A stretch of DNA of 64,000 nt from Ardenticatena maritima (GTDB lineage Bacteria; Chloroflexota; Anaerolineae; Ardenticatenales; Ardenticatenaceae). The translations under genes and the position numbers were made by a program. This document shows, in pieces, positions 1-11,124 of the stretch. The stretch lies in the NCBI RefSeq assembly GCF_001306175.1, contig NZ_LGKN01000009.1, positions 393,038-457,037 of the forward strand, in the 5' to 3' direction. Position 1 is the stretch's first letter. Every line of letters begins with the position of its first letter. The notes beneath the pieces were generated by a model. That model saw only the letters and a program-made list of their open reading frames with translations. It was not told the origin of the DNA and did not search any database.

Positions 1-801
1 GTGCTCGAAGACATGCAAGACCTCGCGCGTGAACTGCTCATCTTCGGCATGCACGTGCACATCGGCGTGGGCGACCCCGAATTTGCCATTGACGCCATGA
101 ACGTGTTGCGCTACATGCTCCCCCACGTGCTGGCGCTTTCAACGTCATCTCCGTTCTGGGAAGGGCGCAACACAGGGTTGAAAAGTTATCGCAGCGTGGT
201 GTTCAAACGCTTCCCCCGCACTGGTTTGCCCGCCATGTTCAACAGCTACGCCGATTTCAAAAATTATGTTGATGTGCTCGTGCGCACCAACTGCATTCCC
301 GACGGCTCAAAAATCTGGTGGGACTTGCGCCCCCATCACAAATACCCCACGCTCGAATTCCGTATCTGCGACCTCTGCACCAACATTGACGACGCCATCT
401 GTTGCGCGGCTCTTTTCCAGGCGCTCGTCCTCAAACATTACAAAATGCGCCGCGACAACATCACTTTCCGCAAATACCCCATCGCCATGATTGAGGAAAA
501 CAAATGGCGCGCCGTGCGCTACGGCATCAACGGCAAATTGATTGACTTCGGGCGGCAGGAAGAATTGCCCGCCAAACAACTCATCTACGAACTGGTAGAA
601 TTCGTGGACGACGTGCTGGACGAATTGGGCACACGTAAAGAAGTCGAACACGCTTTTACCATTCTGGAACGCGGTACGAGCGCCGACCAGCAAATCGCCG
701 TGTATGAACGCACAGGCGACGTGCGCGCTGTGGTGGACTGGCTCATCGAAGAAACCATGCGTGGGTGCCGCCTGCCCGACGGTTCACCCAACATCATCTA
801 A
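1..801 (+). CDS. Carboxylate-amine ligase, YbdK/GCS2 family (5'-truncated)
   Basis: The C-terminal 266 residues of a glutamate-cysteine ligase 2 (YbdK-type) enzyme. The family joins a carboxylate to an amine with ATP, typically giving gamma-glutamyl products. Visible family marks are the HVHIGVGD strand near residue 20, the [18 protein letters not shown] core near residues 102-120, and a helical C-terminus. Full-length members run to about 370-380 residues, so roughly 100 N-terminal residues lie before the window. The GTG at base 1 is just an in-frame codon, not the start. The gene ends 43 bases before the next gene on the same strand. The true substrate cannot be told from sequence. It could be glutamate-cysteine or another gamma-glutamyl ligation. 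Confidence 0.85.
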   Translation: MLEDMQDLARELLIFGMHVHIGVGDPEFAIDAMNVLRYMLPHVLALSTSSPFWEGRNTGLKSYRSVVFKRFPRTGLPAMFNSYADFKNYVDVLVRTNCIPDGSKIWWDLRPHHKYPTLEFRICDLCTNIDDAICCAALFQALVLKHYKMRRDNITFRKYPIAMIEENKWRAVRYGINGKLIDFGRQEELPAKQLIYELVEFVDDVLDELGTRKEVEHAFTILERGTSADQQIAVYERTGDVRAVVDWLIEETMRGCRLPDGSPNII

Positions 802-844
802 CCCAACCCAGACCGAAGAAGCGAGAGCAGACGCAACCAGAGGC

Positions 845-2773
845 ATGCCAACAAACAAACACCCTCTCCAAAACACACTCGCACCGTTCATCAGCCGCTG
901 GCGCGAAGATGAAGAAGCGCGGGCGGACCTGCTGGCGCGTGAACGGGCGCGCGTGGCGCAAATCCAGGCTGGCTTTGAGCGTTTGCGCACCCATCCCCCC
1001 GCCTTCGACACCCAGGACCTGGAAACCCTGCTCGCTGCGCTGGACGCGGCACAACTCATCTACCGCCAAATCGTCGAAGCCAACGATATCGAAGTCGTCA
1101 TCCCCCTCTTGCTCGACCTGCTCGAAGGCGATGGTCCAGCCCACGAACGGGTGCGCCGTGTTGGTCGCGCCCTGCGCTACGCCGGTCCAACCGTGCTCAA
1201 CGAATTGCTGGGCTGGTGGCATGTCGAAAAACTCGCGCCCCCCACCCGCGCTGTGCGGCGTCTGCTCACCTTCCTGCACGCCTACGCCACCATCGAGCAA
1301 AAACATCTCTTCCGCCATCTGCACGCCCTGGCGGACGCCTACGCCGACGCCATCGAAACCCGCCTCGCGCCCGACATCCCCCTCGGCGCGGAAGTGGCGG
1401 CGTTTTGCGCGTGGCTCGTGCCCCATTTGCGCACCGCCCCCCCGCCGCCCGAAGAACCAGCGTCTGCACCACTGCACGCCATTCGTGAATTTGGCGCAAC
1501 ATACACCATCACCCCCACCGCCCTGCCCGACGCGCCACTCACGCCCCCCGCGCCGCATACCCTGGCCGAACATGAAGCGCACATTCGCTCCTTGCTGGTC
1601 TTGCCCCCCGACACTATCCGCCGCGCGGTGGCGCACCTGCTGGCCGGGCGACATCTCATTCTGACAGGCGCACCCGGCACGGGCAAAAGCCATCTGGCGC
1701 TCCTGCTGGCGGAACTGTTCGGCTACTACCCCATGCTCGTCACAGCCACCGCCGAATGGAGCACCTTCGACGTGGTGGGGGGATTGCTGCCAACCACCGA
1801 TGCAGAAGGGCGCATGCGCCCCGAAGTGCGCCCTGGCTATGTGTACGAAGCCCTGCGGCAAAACTGGCTCCTCGACGAGCACGACGCGCTTGTGTACGAC
1901 GCCGAAGGACGCCCCTTGCGCCGCTTCACCGTCATCGAAGGGCGCGAATGGCGCGGCGTCTGGCTGGTGATTGACGAACTGAACCGCGCCGACATTGACA
2001 AAGCCTTTGGCGATCTCTTCACCGCGCTGGAAACCGGGCGGCTGCGTGTGCCCTCACTCGGCGAAGAACGCACGCAACTTGTGCCCATCCCGCGCGATTT
2101 TCGTATCATCGCCACCATGAACACCCGCGACCGCCATCTGCTCTTCACGCTGAGCGACGCACTCAAACGGCGTTTTGCTTTCCTGCACCTCACGCCCCCC
2201 ACCTTCGAGCAACGCGATGAAGAACAACACATCGTCCTGCGCCGCACCCAAACCGACCTCACCATGCGCGGACTTCCCACGCATACCGCGCTCTTGCGCG
2301 CCGCCTTGCAACACCTGCATGCCGCCGTGCGCCTGGTGCGGGCGTATGAACCGCTTGGCACTGCGTATCTGCTGGCGGCACTGCGCTACGTGGGCGCGGC
2401 TGTGCACATCGCCCCACTCGACCCCAACCAGCTCGCCCGCGAAGCCTTCGAGGCGGAAATCATCCCCCATCTTGAAAGTCTGCCCCAAATGGCGTACCAC
2501 GTCATCACAGACGTGCTGGCGGGACACGCCACAGACATCTTTGTCTGGCTCACGCAACGCGCCGAAGAACCGCTCCACGCCCAGGAAGCCGCAGACGTCG
2601 CACAACGTCTGGCGGATTTCCTCGCTCAGGAACATCCCCCCGCCACTGACGACACCCGTCGCTGGGCGCACGCCGTGCATGCTCTCGCCCATGGCCGACC
2701 ATCGGCACGTGCCGAAGCGCATGCGCTTGCGGCACACATGCAACAGTGGGCGGCATACTTGCCGAGGTTGTGA
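845..2773 (+). CDS. AAA-family ATPase, MoxR/McrB-like (AAA_5)
   Basis: A 642-residue AAA+ ATPase. The N-terminal 250 residues are helical and carry no recognised domain. The ATPase core follows, with Walker A GAPGTGKSH near residue 276, Walker B WLVIDELNRAD near 373, sensor 1 IIATMNTRD near 420 and an arginine-finger region SDALKRRF. The C-terminal 170 residues look like a helical lid. The ELNRAD signature is typical of the dynein-related AAA_5 group that remodels protein complexes. The ATG at 845 is chosen because upstream in-frame codons overlap the preceding ligase gene. No VWA-domain partner, the usual companion of MoxR ATPases, lies nearby. The target is unknown. Confidence 0.75.
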   Translation: MPTNKHPLQNTLAPFISRWREDEEARADLLARERARVAQIQAGFERLRTHPPAFDTQDLETLLAALDAAQLIYRQIVEANDIEVVIPLLLDLLEGDGPAHERVRRVGRALRYAGPTVLNELLGWWHVEKLAPPTRAVRRLLTFLHAYATIEQKHLFRHLHALADAYADAIETRLAPDIPLGAEVAAFCAWLVPHLRTAPPPPEEPASAPLHAIREFGATYTITPTALPDAPLTPPAPHTLAEHEAHIRSLLVLPPDTIRRAVAHLLAGRHLILTGAPGTGKSHLALLLAELFGYYPMLVTATAEWSTFDVVGGLLPTTDAEGRMRPEVRPGYVYEALRQNWLLDEHDALVYDAEGRPLRRFTVIEGREWRGVWLVIDELNRADIDKAFGDLFTALETGRLRVPSLGEERTQLVPIPRDFRIIATMNTRDRHLLFTLSDALKRRFAFLHLTPPTFEQRDEEQHIVLRRTQTDLTMRGLPTHTALLRAALQHLHAAVRLVRAYEPLGTAYLLAALRYVGAAVHIAPLDPNQLAREAFEAEIIPHLESLPQMAYHVITDVLAGHATDIFVWLTQRAEEPLHAQEAADVAQRLADFLAQEHPPATDDTRRWAHAVHALAHGRPSARAEAHALAAHMQQWAAYLPRL

Positions 2774-2782
2774 AAAACAAAA

Positions 2783-2814
2783 AACCTGCCAGGCGTCCAG
2801 GTGCCTGGCAGGTT
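2783..2814 (-). terminator. Intrinsic terminator of mreB
   Basis: A 12-bp perfect stem (2783-2794 with 2803-2814) has an 8-base loop. Read on the minus strand it is followed by a T-rich run (2774-2782), which suits termination of mreB. It lies between converging genes and may also stop the AAA gene. Confidence 0.85.
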
Positions 2815-2842
2815 GCCTTCTCGCCACAAGCGGCAAGGGCGT

Positions 2843-3838
2843 TTACAATTCCGGCTGATACTGCAAAATATCGGGACGCTCCAGCGCACGCCCCGCCCCA
2901 ATCGCCACACACGCCATCGCATTTTCAGCTACATAGCAGGGTACACCCGTGCGCTGAGTCAGCAACCGGTCGAGGTTGCGCAACAACGCCCCGCCGCCCG
3001 TCAACACGATACCGCGATCAATGATATCGCTAATCAACTCGGGCGGCGTCTTTTCCAGCACATTCTTCACCACACGCACAATCTCTTCCAGCGGTTCGGA
3101 AATGGCTTCGGTAATCTCATCCGATGAAATTTCCAGCGTCTTGGGCAAACCGGCAACCTGGTCGCGCCCGCGAATCTCCATCGTCAACGGCTCATCCAGC
3201 GGCAACGCACTCCCAATCTGAATTTTGAGTTGCTCCGCCGTTTGGTCGCCGATGATGAGGTTGTATTTGCGGCGAATGTAGTTGACAATCGCTTCATCAA
3301 TTTTCACACCGCCAACACGCACACTGCTACTCACCACAATCCCTTTGACGGAAATCACGGCGGCTTCACTCGTCCCACCGCCAATATCAAGCACCATGTT
3401 GCCGGTTGGGGTATCAATGGGCAAGCCCGCGCCAAGCGCCGCCGCCACAGGCTCGTAAATCAGATGGGCTTCGCTCGCGCCCGCTTTCAAGGCCGCATCA
3501 CGCACCGCGCGGCTCTCCACACTCGTCACGCCAACGGGAATGCTCACCACCACCTGCGGCTTGACAAAACGCCCCGAAACCTTGCCGATGAAGTATTCGA
3601 GCATCTTGCGGGTGACGGTGTAATCCGCGATCACGCCGCCCTTGAGCGGACGCACAACCTCGATGGTCTCCGGTGTTCGCCCCAACATTTGGCGGGCGCG
3701 CTCACCAATTTCCACAATATGCTGGTCTTTGATACGGATTGCCACCACACTTGGCTCTTGGAGCACAACACCGCGCCCCTTCACATAGACCAACACCGAA
3801 ACAGTTCCCAGGTCAATCCCTATTTGCCGTGCAAACAT
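2843..3838 (-). CDS. mreB: Rod shape-determining protein MreB-like actin homologue
   Basis: A 331-residue bacterial actin that polymerises beneath the membrane to guide cell-wall synthesis. The phosphate-1 loop GIDLGT lies at residues 7-12, the phosphate-2 region [13 protein letters not shown] near 165, and the adenosine motif [11 protein letters not shown] near 287. Length equals the family norm (330-345). The ATG at 3838 is preferred because AAAGGTG sits about eight bases upstream. A second ATG at 3856 would add six residues with a poorer ribosome site. mreC and mreD are not adjacent. The gene follows the ATP synthase operon on the same strand and could be reached by read-through. A paralogue such as Mbl is possible. 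Confidence 0.9.
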   Translation of the reverse strand: MFARQIGIDLGTVSVLVYVKGRGVVLQEPSVVAIRIKDQHIVEIGERARQMLGRTPETIEVVRPLKGGVIADYTVTRKMLEYFIGKVSGRFVKPQVVVSIPVGVTSVESRAVRDAALKAGASEAHLIYEPVAAALGAGLPIDTPTGNMVLDIGGGTSEAAVISVKGIVVSSSVRVGGVKIDEAIVNYIRRKYNLIIGDQTAEQLKIQIGSALPLDEPLTMEIRGRDQVAGLPKTLEISSDEITEAISEPLEEIVRVVKNVLEKTPPELISDIIDRGIVLTGGGALLRNLDRLLTQRTGVPCYVAENAMACVAIGAGRALERPDILQYQPEL

Positions 3839-3900
3839 AGCCTCAACACCTTTCATCTGCCGCCACGCGGACTTCACGCGGCAGTCCATTTACAAGCGGA

Positions 3901-3938
3901 AACGGGTGCCCACCGTCCGGCAACGTGGGACACCCGTT
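3901..3938. terminator. Hairpin between atpC and mreB
   Basis: Arms 3901-3913 and 3925-3938 pair over 13 bp with one bulge. There is no T-run on the minus strand, so it is more likely a weak or partial terminator, or an mRNA-stabilising hairpin at the end of the atp operon. A shorter inverted repeat (3857-3863 with 3878-3884) lies in the mreB leader. Confidence 0.45.
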
Positions 3939-3964
3939 GTACACCTCATCTGTGCGAATAGGTT

Positions 3965-4414
3965 TTACTCTTCGTAGGTTGTGGGTACGCCACGCTGCTG
4001 GCGTCGGCGGCGCACCACTTTCAAGCGCACCTGGTGGCGCATCAGCGCCAGGCGGATGTCCGCCAGGCTGGGTCCTTCCTCGGGCGGGTTGCGCAACAAT
4101 TCCTCAGCCCGTCGGCGGGCGGCTTCCGCACGTTCGATATCAATTTCGTCAACGTGCTCCGCGGTGTCAGCCAACACAATCACCTTATCGGGCAACACCT
4201 CGGCAAACCCGCCGCCAATCGCAAAGGGTTCCTCAATGCCACCGGCACGCCGAATAATCAATTCCCCCGGGCGCAAAGCCGTCAGGGTTGGCGTATGGCG
4301 CGGCAAAACGCCCATATCGCCTTCCACACCCGGCAACAACACCATTTCGACGTCGTCCGCCGAGTAGACTTTGCGCTCGATGGTTACAATGTCCAGGCTC
4401 ATTTGAGCAGCCAT
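3965..4414 (-). CDS. atpC: F1Fo ATP synthase subunit epsilon
   Basis: A 149-residue epsilon subunit, part of the central stalk that couples rotation to catalysis and can inhibit ATP hydrolysis. The N-terminal beta-sandwich carries the family pattern LLPGVEGDMGVLPRHTPTLTAL. The C-terminal part is a charged helical hairpin (ERAEAARRRAEELL) ending in a very basic tail. It is the last gene of the operon, 14 bases after atpD. The ATG at 4414 follows GGGGTG at good spacing. A GTG nine bases upstream is possible but would use up that site. Confidence 0.95.
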   Translation of the reverse strand: MAAQMSLDIVTIERKVYSADDVEMVLLPGVEGDMGVLPRHTPTLTALRPGELIIRRAGGIEEPFAIGGGFAEVLPDKVIVLADTAEHVDEIDIERAEAARRRAEELLRNPPEEGPSLADIRLALMRHQVRLKVVRRRRQQRGVPTTYEE

Positions 4415-4428
4415 AGGTATCACCCCGC

Positions 4429-5868
<1,440 letters not shown>

Positions 5869-5906
5869 TCAGGTGTTTCCGGCGACTCACTCTTCGATTA
5901 GCCGTT

Positions 5907-6782
5907 TCAGGCTTCGGCCTCCTGTGCCTGGCGAAGCGCCTCAGCACCACCGGCAATATCGAGAATTTCAGCGGTAATCGAAGCCTGGCGGGCTTTGTTG
6001 TAGGTCAGCGTCAAATCATCCACCAGGGCTTCGGCGTTTTCCGTCGCGTTGCGCATGGCCACCATACGCGCCGAGTGTTCCGAGGCCTGCGATTCCAACA
6101 CCGCCTGATAGACCAGCAACGAGACTTGCGACGGCAGCAACTCGCTCAACACAGCCATCGGCGACGGTTCAATCAGGAAATCAGCAGGCAGTTTCGCCTC
6201 AGGAACCGGCTCAATCGGCAACAACTGCCGCACCACAGGCACCTGCCGCATCGTGTTGACAAAGTCGGCGTAGCAGATGAAGACCTGATCGAACGTCCCA
6301 TCCAGAAACGCATCGATTGCGACACGCGCAATTGGCGTAATAGCCGTGACCGGCGGCGTATCAGGCGGCGCCGGAAAATCAGCGTAAATCGGCGGCCCAT
6401 ACTTGCGCATAAAGTCGCGACCTTTGCGCCCCACCGTAATCAACTCAACGGGTGCTTCGGCTTCTTGAATGAAGCGGTTCGCCGCACGCAAGATGTTGGA
6501 AATCAAGGCGCCGGCAAGCCCGCGATCGGGTGTGATGAGAATCAACCCGATTTTCTTGACGGGGCGCTGCACCATCAAGGGGTGTTGCGCCTCGCCACCG
6601 GCGGGCTGGGCTGCCAGATACCCCAACACTTCGCGCGACTTTTCCGCATAGGGGCGGGAGGCCAGCACACGGTCTTGGGCGCGGCGCATTTTGGAAGCCG
6701 AGACGGCTTCCATCGCGCGCGTCACCTGACCGATGTTCTTGACACTCCGAATTCGTCGCTTGATTTCACGTAACGTTGACAC
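5907..6782 (-). CDS. atpG: F1Fo ATP synthase subunit gamma
   Basis: A 291-residue central-shaft subunit. The N-terminal helix begins STLREIKRRIRSVKNIGQVT, with the conserved T-x-AM pattern after it, and the C-terminal helix carries the typical MRNATENAEALVDDLTLTYNKARQ-like region. It starts with GTG at 6782, seven bases after AAAGGAGTG. The small-residue stretch AGGAEALRQ near the C-terminus is normal for this family. Confidence 0.96.
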   Translation of the reverse strand: MSTLREIKRRIRSVKNIGQVTRAMEAVSASKMRRAQDRVLASRPYAEKSREVLGYLAAQPAGGEAQHPLMVQRPVKKIGLILITPDRGLAGALISNILRAANRFIQEAEAPVELITVGRKGRDFMRKYGPPIYADFPAPPDTPPVTAITPIARVAIDAFLDGTFDQVFICYADFVNTMRQVPVVRQLLPIEPVPEAKLPADFLIEPSPMAVLSELLPSQVSLLVYQAVLESQASEHSARMVAMRNATENAEALVDDLTLTYNKARQASITAEILDIAGGAEALRQAQEAEA

Positions 6783-6913
6783 GTACGCACTCCTTTATCA
6801 TTCCTGTGCAGCGCCTGTTCTCACACAACCCTGCTTGACAAACACCCACTCAGCACGCTGCAACGTCGTATCGGCCGACCCCATGTCAAACGGGGCCGGC
6901 CGTGGCATGGTTA

Positions 6914-8467
6914 TCAGGCAACCGGCGCCGTCTTCTTGAATTCTTCGATGGCGCGTTTGAGCATTTCTTCGGCTTCCGCGGTCAGGTCGTTGGTTTCGTC
7001 AATAATCCGCTGGAAGTCCGGATAGTTGGCGTCGAGGAAGCGGTAGAACTGCTGTTCCCACTCCGCCACTTTGTCCACCGGCACGTCGTCCACATAGCCG
7101 TTCGTACCGGCATAGATGATCGCCACCTGGCGGTAGAGCGGCACCGGCTGGTATTGCGGCTGTTTCAGAATTTCCTGCAAGCGGCGGCCACGCTCAATTT
7201 GCTGGCGTGTGGCTTCGTCCAGGTCGGAACCGAACTGGGCGAACGCCGCCAACTCGCGGAACTGCGCCATTTCCAGGCGCAACTTCCCGGCGACCTTCTT
7301 CATCGCCTTCGTCTGCGCCGCCGACCCCACACGGCTCACGGAGATACCGGCGTTGATGGCGGGACGAATACCGGCGTAGAAGAGGTCGCTTTCCAGGTAA
7401 ATCTGCCCGTCGGTAATCGAAATCACGTTCGTGGGCACGTATGCCGACACGTCACCCAACAGCGTTTCGATGATGGGCAACGCGGTCAGCGAGCCGCCAC
7501 CGTACTCTTTGGCGAGTTTCGCCGAGCGTTCCAGCAGGCGGCTGTGCAGGTAGAACACGTCGCCAGGGTACGCTTCGCGGCCCGGCGGGCGGCGCATCAG
7601 CAACGAAACCTGGCGGTACGCCCACGCGTGCTTGCTCAAGTCGTCATAGACGATGAGCGCTTCGTTGACGCGGCGGCCGTTGATTTCGACGCCGTTTTCC
7701 ATCACTTCTTCGCCCATGGCGGTACCGGCGTAGGGTGCGATGTACTGCATCGCCGCCGGGTCGGAAGCCGACGCCACCACGACGATCGTGTATTCCATCG
7801 CCCCGTACTTTTCAAGCGTCGCCACCAACTGGGCGATAGCCGACCGCTTCTGACCAATCGCCACGTAGATACAGACGAGGTCTTTGCCTTTCTGGTTGAT
7901 AATCGTGTCAATGGCAATCGCCGTCTTCCCCGTCTGGCGGTCGCCAATGATCAACTCACGCTGACCACGCCCGATGGGAATCATCGAGTCAATGGCCTTG
8001 ATACCGGTCTGCACCGGCGCGTTCACCGACTGGCGCACCACCACGTTGGGCGCAATACGTTCCACGGGGCGGAACTTATCGGTGTTGATGGGCCCCTTCC
8101 CGTCAATGGGGCGCCCCAAGGCGTCCACCACACGCCCAAGCAAGGCTTGCCCCACAGGCACAGAAATAATGCGCCCCGTCGTGCGAACCTGGTCGCCTTC
8201 TTCAATCTTCAGGTAATCACCAAGGATGATGATACCGACCGAGTCCTCTTCGAGGTTGAACGCCACACCGTAAATCGGCTCAGCGTGGTTTTCGGTGGGC
8301 GGGAATTCCACCAATTCCTGCGCCATCACTGCGGACAAACCGCTGGCGCGGGCGATCCCGTCACCCACCTGCAACACCTCACCGACGTTGACGTCTTCGA
8401 TTGGCGCCTCGAAGGACTCAATCTGCTGCTTGAGAAACTGCGTAATTTCTTCGACTTTCAAGGTCAT
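6914..8467 (-). CDS. atpA: F1Fo ATP synthase subunit alpha
   Basis: A 517-residue non-catalytic nucleotide-binding subunit of F1. The P-loop [13 protein letters not shown] lies near residue 170, and the signature [17 protein letters not shown] near 365 carries the conserved arginine that reaches into the beta active site. The ATG at 8467 follows GAGGAGG. The frame stays open upstream to 8527 into atpH, but no ribosome site supports a longer protein. A gap of about 130 bases to atpG contains nothing recognisable beyond the atpG ribosome site. Confidence 0.97.
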   Translation of the reverse strand: MTLKVEEITQFLKQQIESFEAPIEDVNVGEVLQVGDGIARASGLSAVMAQELVEFPPTENHAEPIYGVAFNLEEDSVGIIILGDYLKIEEGDQVRTTGRIISVPVGQALLGRVVDALGRPIDGKGPINTDKFRPVERIAPNVVVRQSVNAPVQTGIKAIDSMIPIGRGQRELIIGDRQTGKTAIAIDTIINQKGKDLVCIYVAIGQKRSAIAQLVATLEKYGAMEYTIVVVASASDPAAMQYIAPYAGTAMGEEVMENGVEINGRRVNEALIVYDDLSKHAWAYRQVSLLMRRPPGREAYPGDVFYLHSRLLERSAKLAKEYGGGSLTALPIIETLLGDVSAYVPTNVISITDGQIYLESDLFYAGIRPAINAGISVSRVGSAAQTKAMKKVAGKLRLEMAQFRELAAFAQFGSDLDEATRQQIERGRRLQEILKQPQYQPVPLYRQVAIIYAGTNGYVDDVPVDKVAEWEQQFYRFLDANYPDFQRIIDETNDLTAEAEEMLKRAIEEFKKTAPVA

Positions 8468-8519
8468 TCGTATGTCCTCCTCGTGTCTGGCCCCTCGTTC
8501 GTTTGAGGCCGACGCGCTC

Positions 8520-9044
8520 TTATCCAACTAACCGTTCACGCAGTGCGTTGAGGCGCCCGGCCACCGTTGCATCGATGAGATGGTCACCGATACGGACGCG
8601 GACACCGCCCAAAACCGCGGGATCCACCTTGTACTCAAAGACAAGCCCCTCACCATACTGTGCGGTGAGTTTCTCTTCCAGTTTCGCCTTTTCTTCGGGA
8701 GAGAGTTCGACAGCCGTCGTAATTTCGGCTGTGCGCACATGCGCCCCCGTCTGCTCCAGGATGTCATCCAGCGTGGCGACAATGGCATCAAGCAAATTCA
8801 GGTCGTTATTGCGCACCAACAGGCGCACAAAATTCGCCACTTCCGGCTTCAAATCCTTGGGCAGAACCGCCGAAAGGCGCTTTTCACGTTCGGCGGGCGG
8901 CTTACCAGCGTCTTCGAGTTCGGTGAGCAACTCCGGGTTTTCTTCCAGCAGGCGCCGCACCTTCTGGATACCGGTCAGCCAATCTTCGAGCGCGGTTTGC
9001 AAAATGGCCTGCGCGTAGATTTTGGCTGTTTTTTGTGCGCTCAC
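8520..9044 (-). CDS. atpH: F1Fo ATP synthase subunit delta
   Basis: A 174-residue peripheral-stalk subunit that joins subunit b to the top of F1. The N-terminal six-helix domain starts with the usual YAQAIL pattern, and the C-terminal part has the [22 protein letters not shown] signature. The GTG start at 9044 overlaps the atpF stop by four bases (GTGA), which implies translational coupling. Confidence 0.95.
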   Translation of the reverse strand: MSAQKTAKIYAQAILQTALEDWLTGIQKVRRLLEENPELLTELEDAGKPPAEREKRLSAVLPKDLKPEVANFVRLLVRNNDLNLLDAIVATLDDILEQTGAHVRTAEITTAVELSPEEKAKLEEKLTAQYGEGLVFEYKVDPAVLGGVRVRIGDHLIDATVAGRLNALRERLVG

Positions 9045-9535
9045 TTCAGATCACCTGCCTCTGCAATAAACTTCTCGACGAGCTCACGCTGCTTGGATTC
9101 ATCCAACGCAGCACCGATGACCTTCTGCGCGATGCTGAGCGACAGTTGCGCCACTTCGTCGCGCAGTTGGGCCAGCATTTGCTGGCGTTCGTAAGCGATT
9201 TCTTCTTGTGCGCGCTTCTTCAACTGCTCGGCTTCCTGGCGTGCTTCCGCCAGAATTTCAGCGCGCTGACGTTCAGCGGCTTCGCGCGCACGTTCGATGA
9301 TTTCTTGCGCTTCACGGCGGGCTTTCGCCAGTTCTTCTTCGTATGCTTTCTGGCTCGCCACCACTTCAGCGCGCGCCTTTTCCGCCGCTTGCAAACTTTC
9401 GCGGATTTTTTCGCGGCGCTGATCGAGCATATTCAAGATAGGACGATACAGGAACATGCGCAGCAGAACCAGAATGACAACAAAGTTCACAACCTGCGCA
9501 ATCCAGAAATTCAGATTAAGACCAAGGGCTTCCAA
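9041..9535 (-). CDS. atpF: F1Fo ATP synthase subunit b
   Basis: A 164-residue subunit b: a single membrane helix at residues 8-28, then a long charged heptad-like coiled coil (EKIRESLQAAEKARAEV and on), ending in the delta-binding region. Only one b gene is present, so the stalk is presumably a homodimer. It overlaps atpH by four bases and lies 106 bases after atpE. That gap holds a hairpin that may set the c to b expression ratio. Confidence 0.95.
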   Translation of the reverse strand: MEALGLNLNFWIAQVVNFVVILVLLRMFLYRPILNMLDQRREKIRESLQAAEKARAEVVASQKAYEEELAKARREAQEIIERAREAAERQRAEILAEARQEAEQLKKRAQEEIAYERQQMLAQLRDEVAQLSLSIAQKVIGAALDESKQRELVEKFIAEAGDLK

Positions 9536-9576
9536 TTTTGCCTCCTTACCTTAACGTATTTGCCTGTGCGGTCGAA

Positions 9577-9611
9577 AGGGCGGGCAACTCACTTCGTGCG
9601 CCACCCGCCCT
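9577..9611 (-). promoter_or_regulatory. Intercistronic hairpin between atpE and atpF
   Basis: An 8-bp GC-rich stem (9577-9584 with 9604-9611) stands in the 106-base gap after atpE. There is no T-run directly after it on the minus strand. It could protect the upstream atpE message or partly block transcription, raising c subunit relative to b. Confidence 0.5.
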
Positions 9612-9641
9612 GTTTGTTCCGCAATTCAGGCTCCCTCGCGA

Positions 9642-9872
<231 letters not shown>

Positions 9873-9953
9873 TTAAAACGTGATTGTCTGTTTTGTTGCA
9901 CAGTTGACACTTTTTTCCGCTCCGTCAGAACGACAGATGCGGTTGTATCCGAA

Positions 9954-10949
9954 TTAGTGATGTTCGTCGTGCGCTTCCACCGCCGACGCGAAGAAAACCA
10001 GCGTCAGCATGGCGAACACAAACGCCTGAATGAACCCAACGAAGAGCTCCAACCCGAAGAAAGGCACCGGCAAGAGCCACGGGACCAGGAACGCCATGAT
10101 GAAGAGCAGCACCTGCCCGGCAAAGATGTTCCCGAAAAGACGGAAGGCGAAGGAGATGATCTTGGCGAACTCTGAGACGGTTTCAATAAGCCCCACCAGG
10201 AAGCCCATGATACCGCCTTTGAAGTTCAGGAATTTCGAGAAGTAGCTCATACCCAACGCCTGAACACCGTAGTACTGCACCAGCACCATTGAGATGACAG
10301 CCAGCGCAAGAGTGAAGTTCAGGTCCGTAGCCGAAGCGCGCAAGAAGGGCACCAGCACACCATACGGGCGACCATCTTCGGTGGTCGGCAATTCATGGTG
10401 CTCTTCACCCTTTGCCTCTTCACCATGGCCTTCTTCGCCATGCGCCTCTTCGCCGTGATGTTCCACAATAACTTCTTCGTTCGTCACGACGTAGAAAGGC
10501 CCGAGTTTTTCCAGAACATACCCTTTGTTGCCATGCGGGGCTTCAACCACACCCACGCTATCCACGCCGGGCACCAATTCCCACCAGTTCGCCACAATCA
10601 CCAAGAGGAAAATCGTCATGATGATGGGGAACCACTGGCGAGCACGGTCGCCGGCAATGTCTTCCGTAATGCTATAAAACCCTTCAATCACCCATTCGGC
10701 AAAGTTTTGCAGACCGTCGGGGATATCCTTCATGTTGCGCGTCGCCAACACGGCAAACAAAATGAGCGTAATGTCAGCCAAAATCGTGTGAATGAGTGTG
10801 TTGGGGACGCGGAAACCGAGGATTGGCACCCCTTCGGCGGGCAACTGAATACCCGGAAGCGGAACGGGGAAGTACATTTTGCTAATCACCATAGCGCCCA
10901 GAACGAGCACTACGGCAACCAGCACCTTCGGATTCAGTAACCTTTTCAC
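9954..10949 (-). CDS. atpB: F1Fo ATP synthase subunit a
   Basis: A 331-residue membrane subunit that forms the proton half-channels with the c ring. The essential arginine is in SFAFRLFGNIFAG, and the C-terminal helices match the family. The unusual part is a loop rich in His, Gly and Glu (HGEE-type repeats near residues 160-188) between membrane segments. It makes the protein about 60-70 residues longer than the E. coli type. The gene is first in the operon, and no atpI or other assembly gene precedes it. Confidence 0.95.
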   Translation of the reverse strand: MKRLLNPKVLVAVVLVLGAMVISKMYFPVPLPGIQLPAEGVPILGFRVPNTLIHTILADITLILFAVLATRNMKDIPDGLQNFAEWVIEGFYSITEDIAGDRARQWFPIIMTIFLLVIVANWWELVPGVDSVGVVEAPHGNKGYVLEKLGPFYVVTNEEVIVEHHGEEAHGEEGHGEEAKGEEHHELPTTEDGRPYGVLVPFLRASATDLNFTLALAVISMVLVQYYGVQALGMSYFSKFLNFKGGIMGFLVGLIETVSEFAKIISFAFRLFGNIFAGQVLLFIMAFLVPWLLPVPFFGLELFVGFIQAFVFAMLTLVFFASAVEAHDEHH

Positions 10950-11029
10950 CGCTTTGTGTCCTCCTTCGTCTATCGCCAGAAATCAGTCGTGGGGATACAG
11001 AGCAGGGTGGACCTGCTCAGACGGCGCGC

Positions 11030-11058
11030 ATTATAACACGCTCCCTATTGCTTGGCAA
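11030..11058 (-). promoter_or_regulatory. Promoter of the atp operon
   Basis: On the minus strand TTGCCA (11058-11053) and TATAAT (11035-11030) are separated by 17 bases. This is the only near-consensus promoter between the methyltransferase gene and atpB, and it places the start about 75 bases before atpB. Confidence 0.8.
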
Positions 11059-11124
11059 GTCCATTTTTTCACAAATGAAATTTTGCACAAGTGCGTGGTC
11101 GCCCGCATTTTTCGCTGATGAACC

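Noticed and set aside
794..1882. Long antisense frame opposite the AAA ATPase gene
   Set aside because: It is a codon-bias shadow. It has no ribosome site and its composition is His/Arg/Gly-rich without domain signs.
11059..11096. Rex operator upstream of the atp operon
   Set aside because: TTGTG occurs twice on the minus strand, but as direct copies, not as TTGTG-N8-CACAA.
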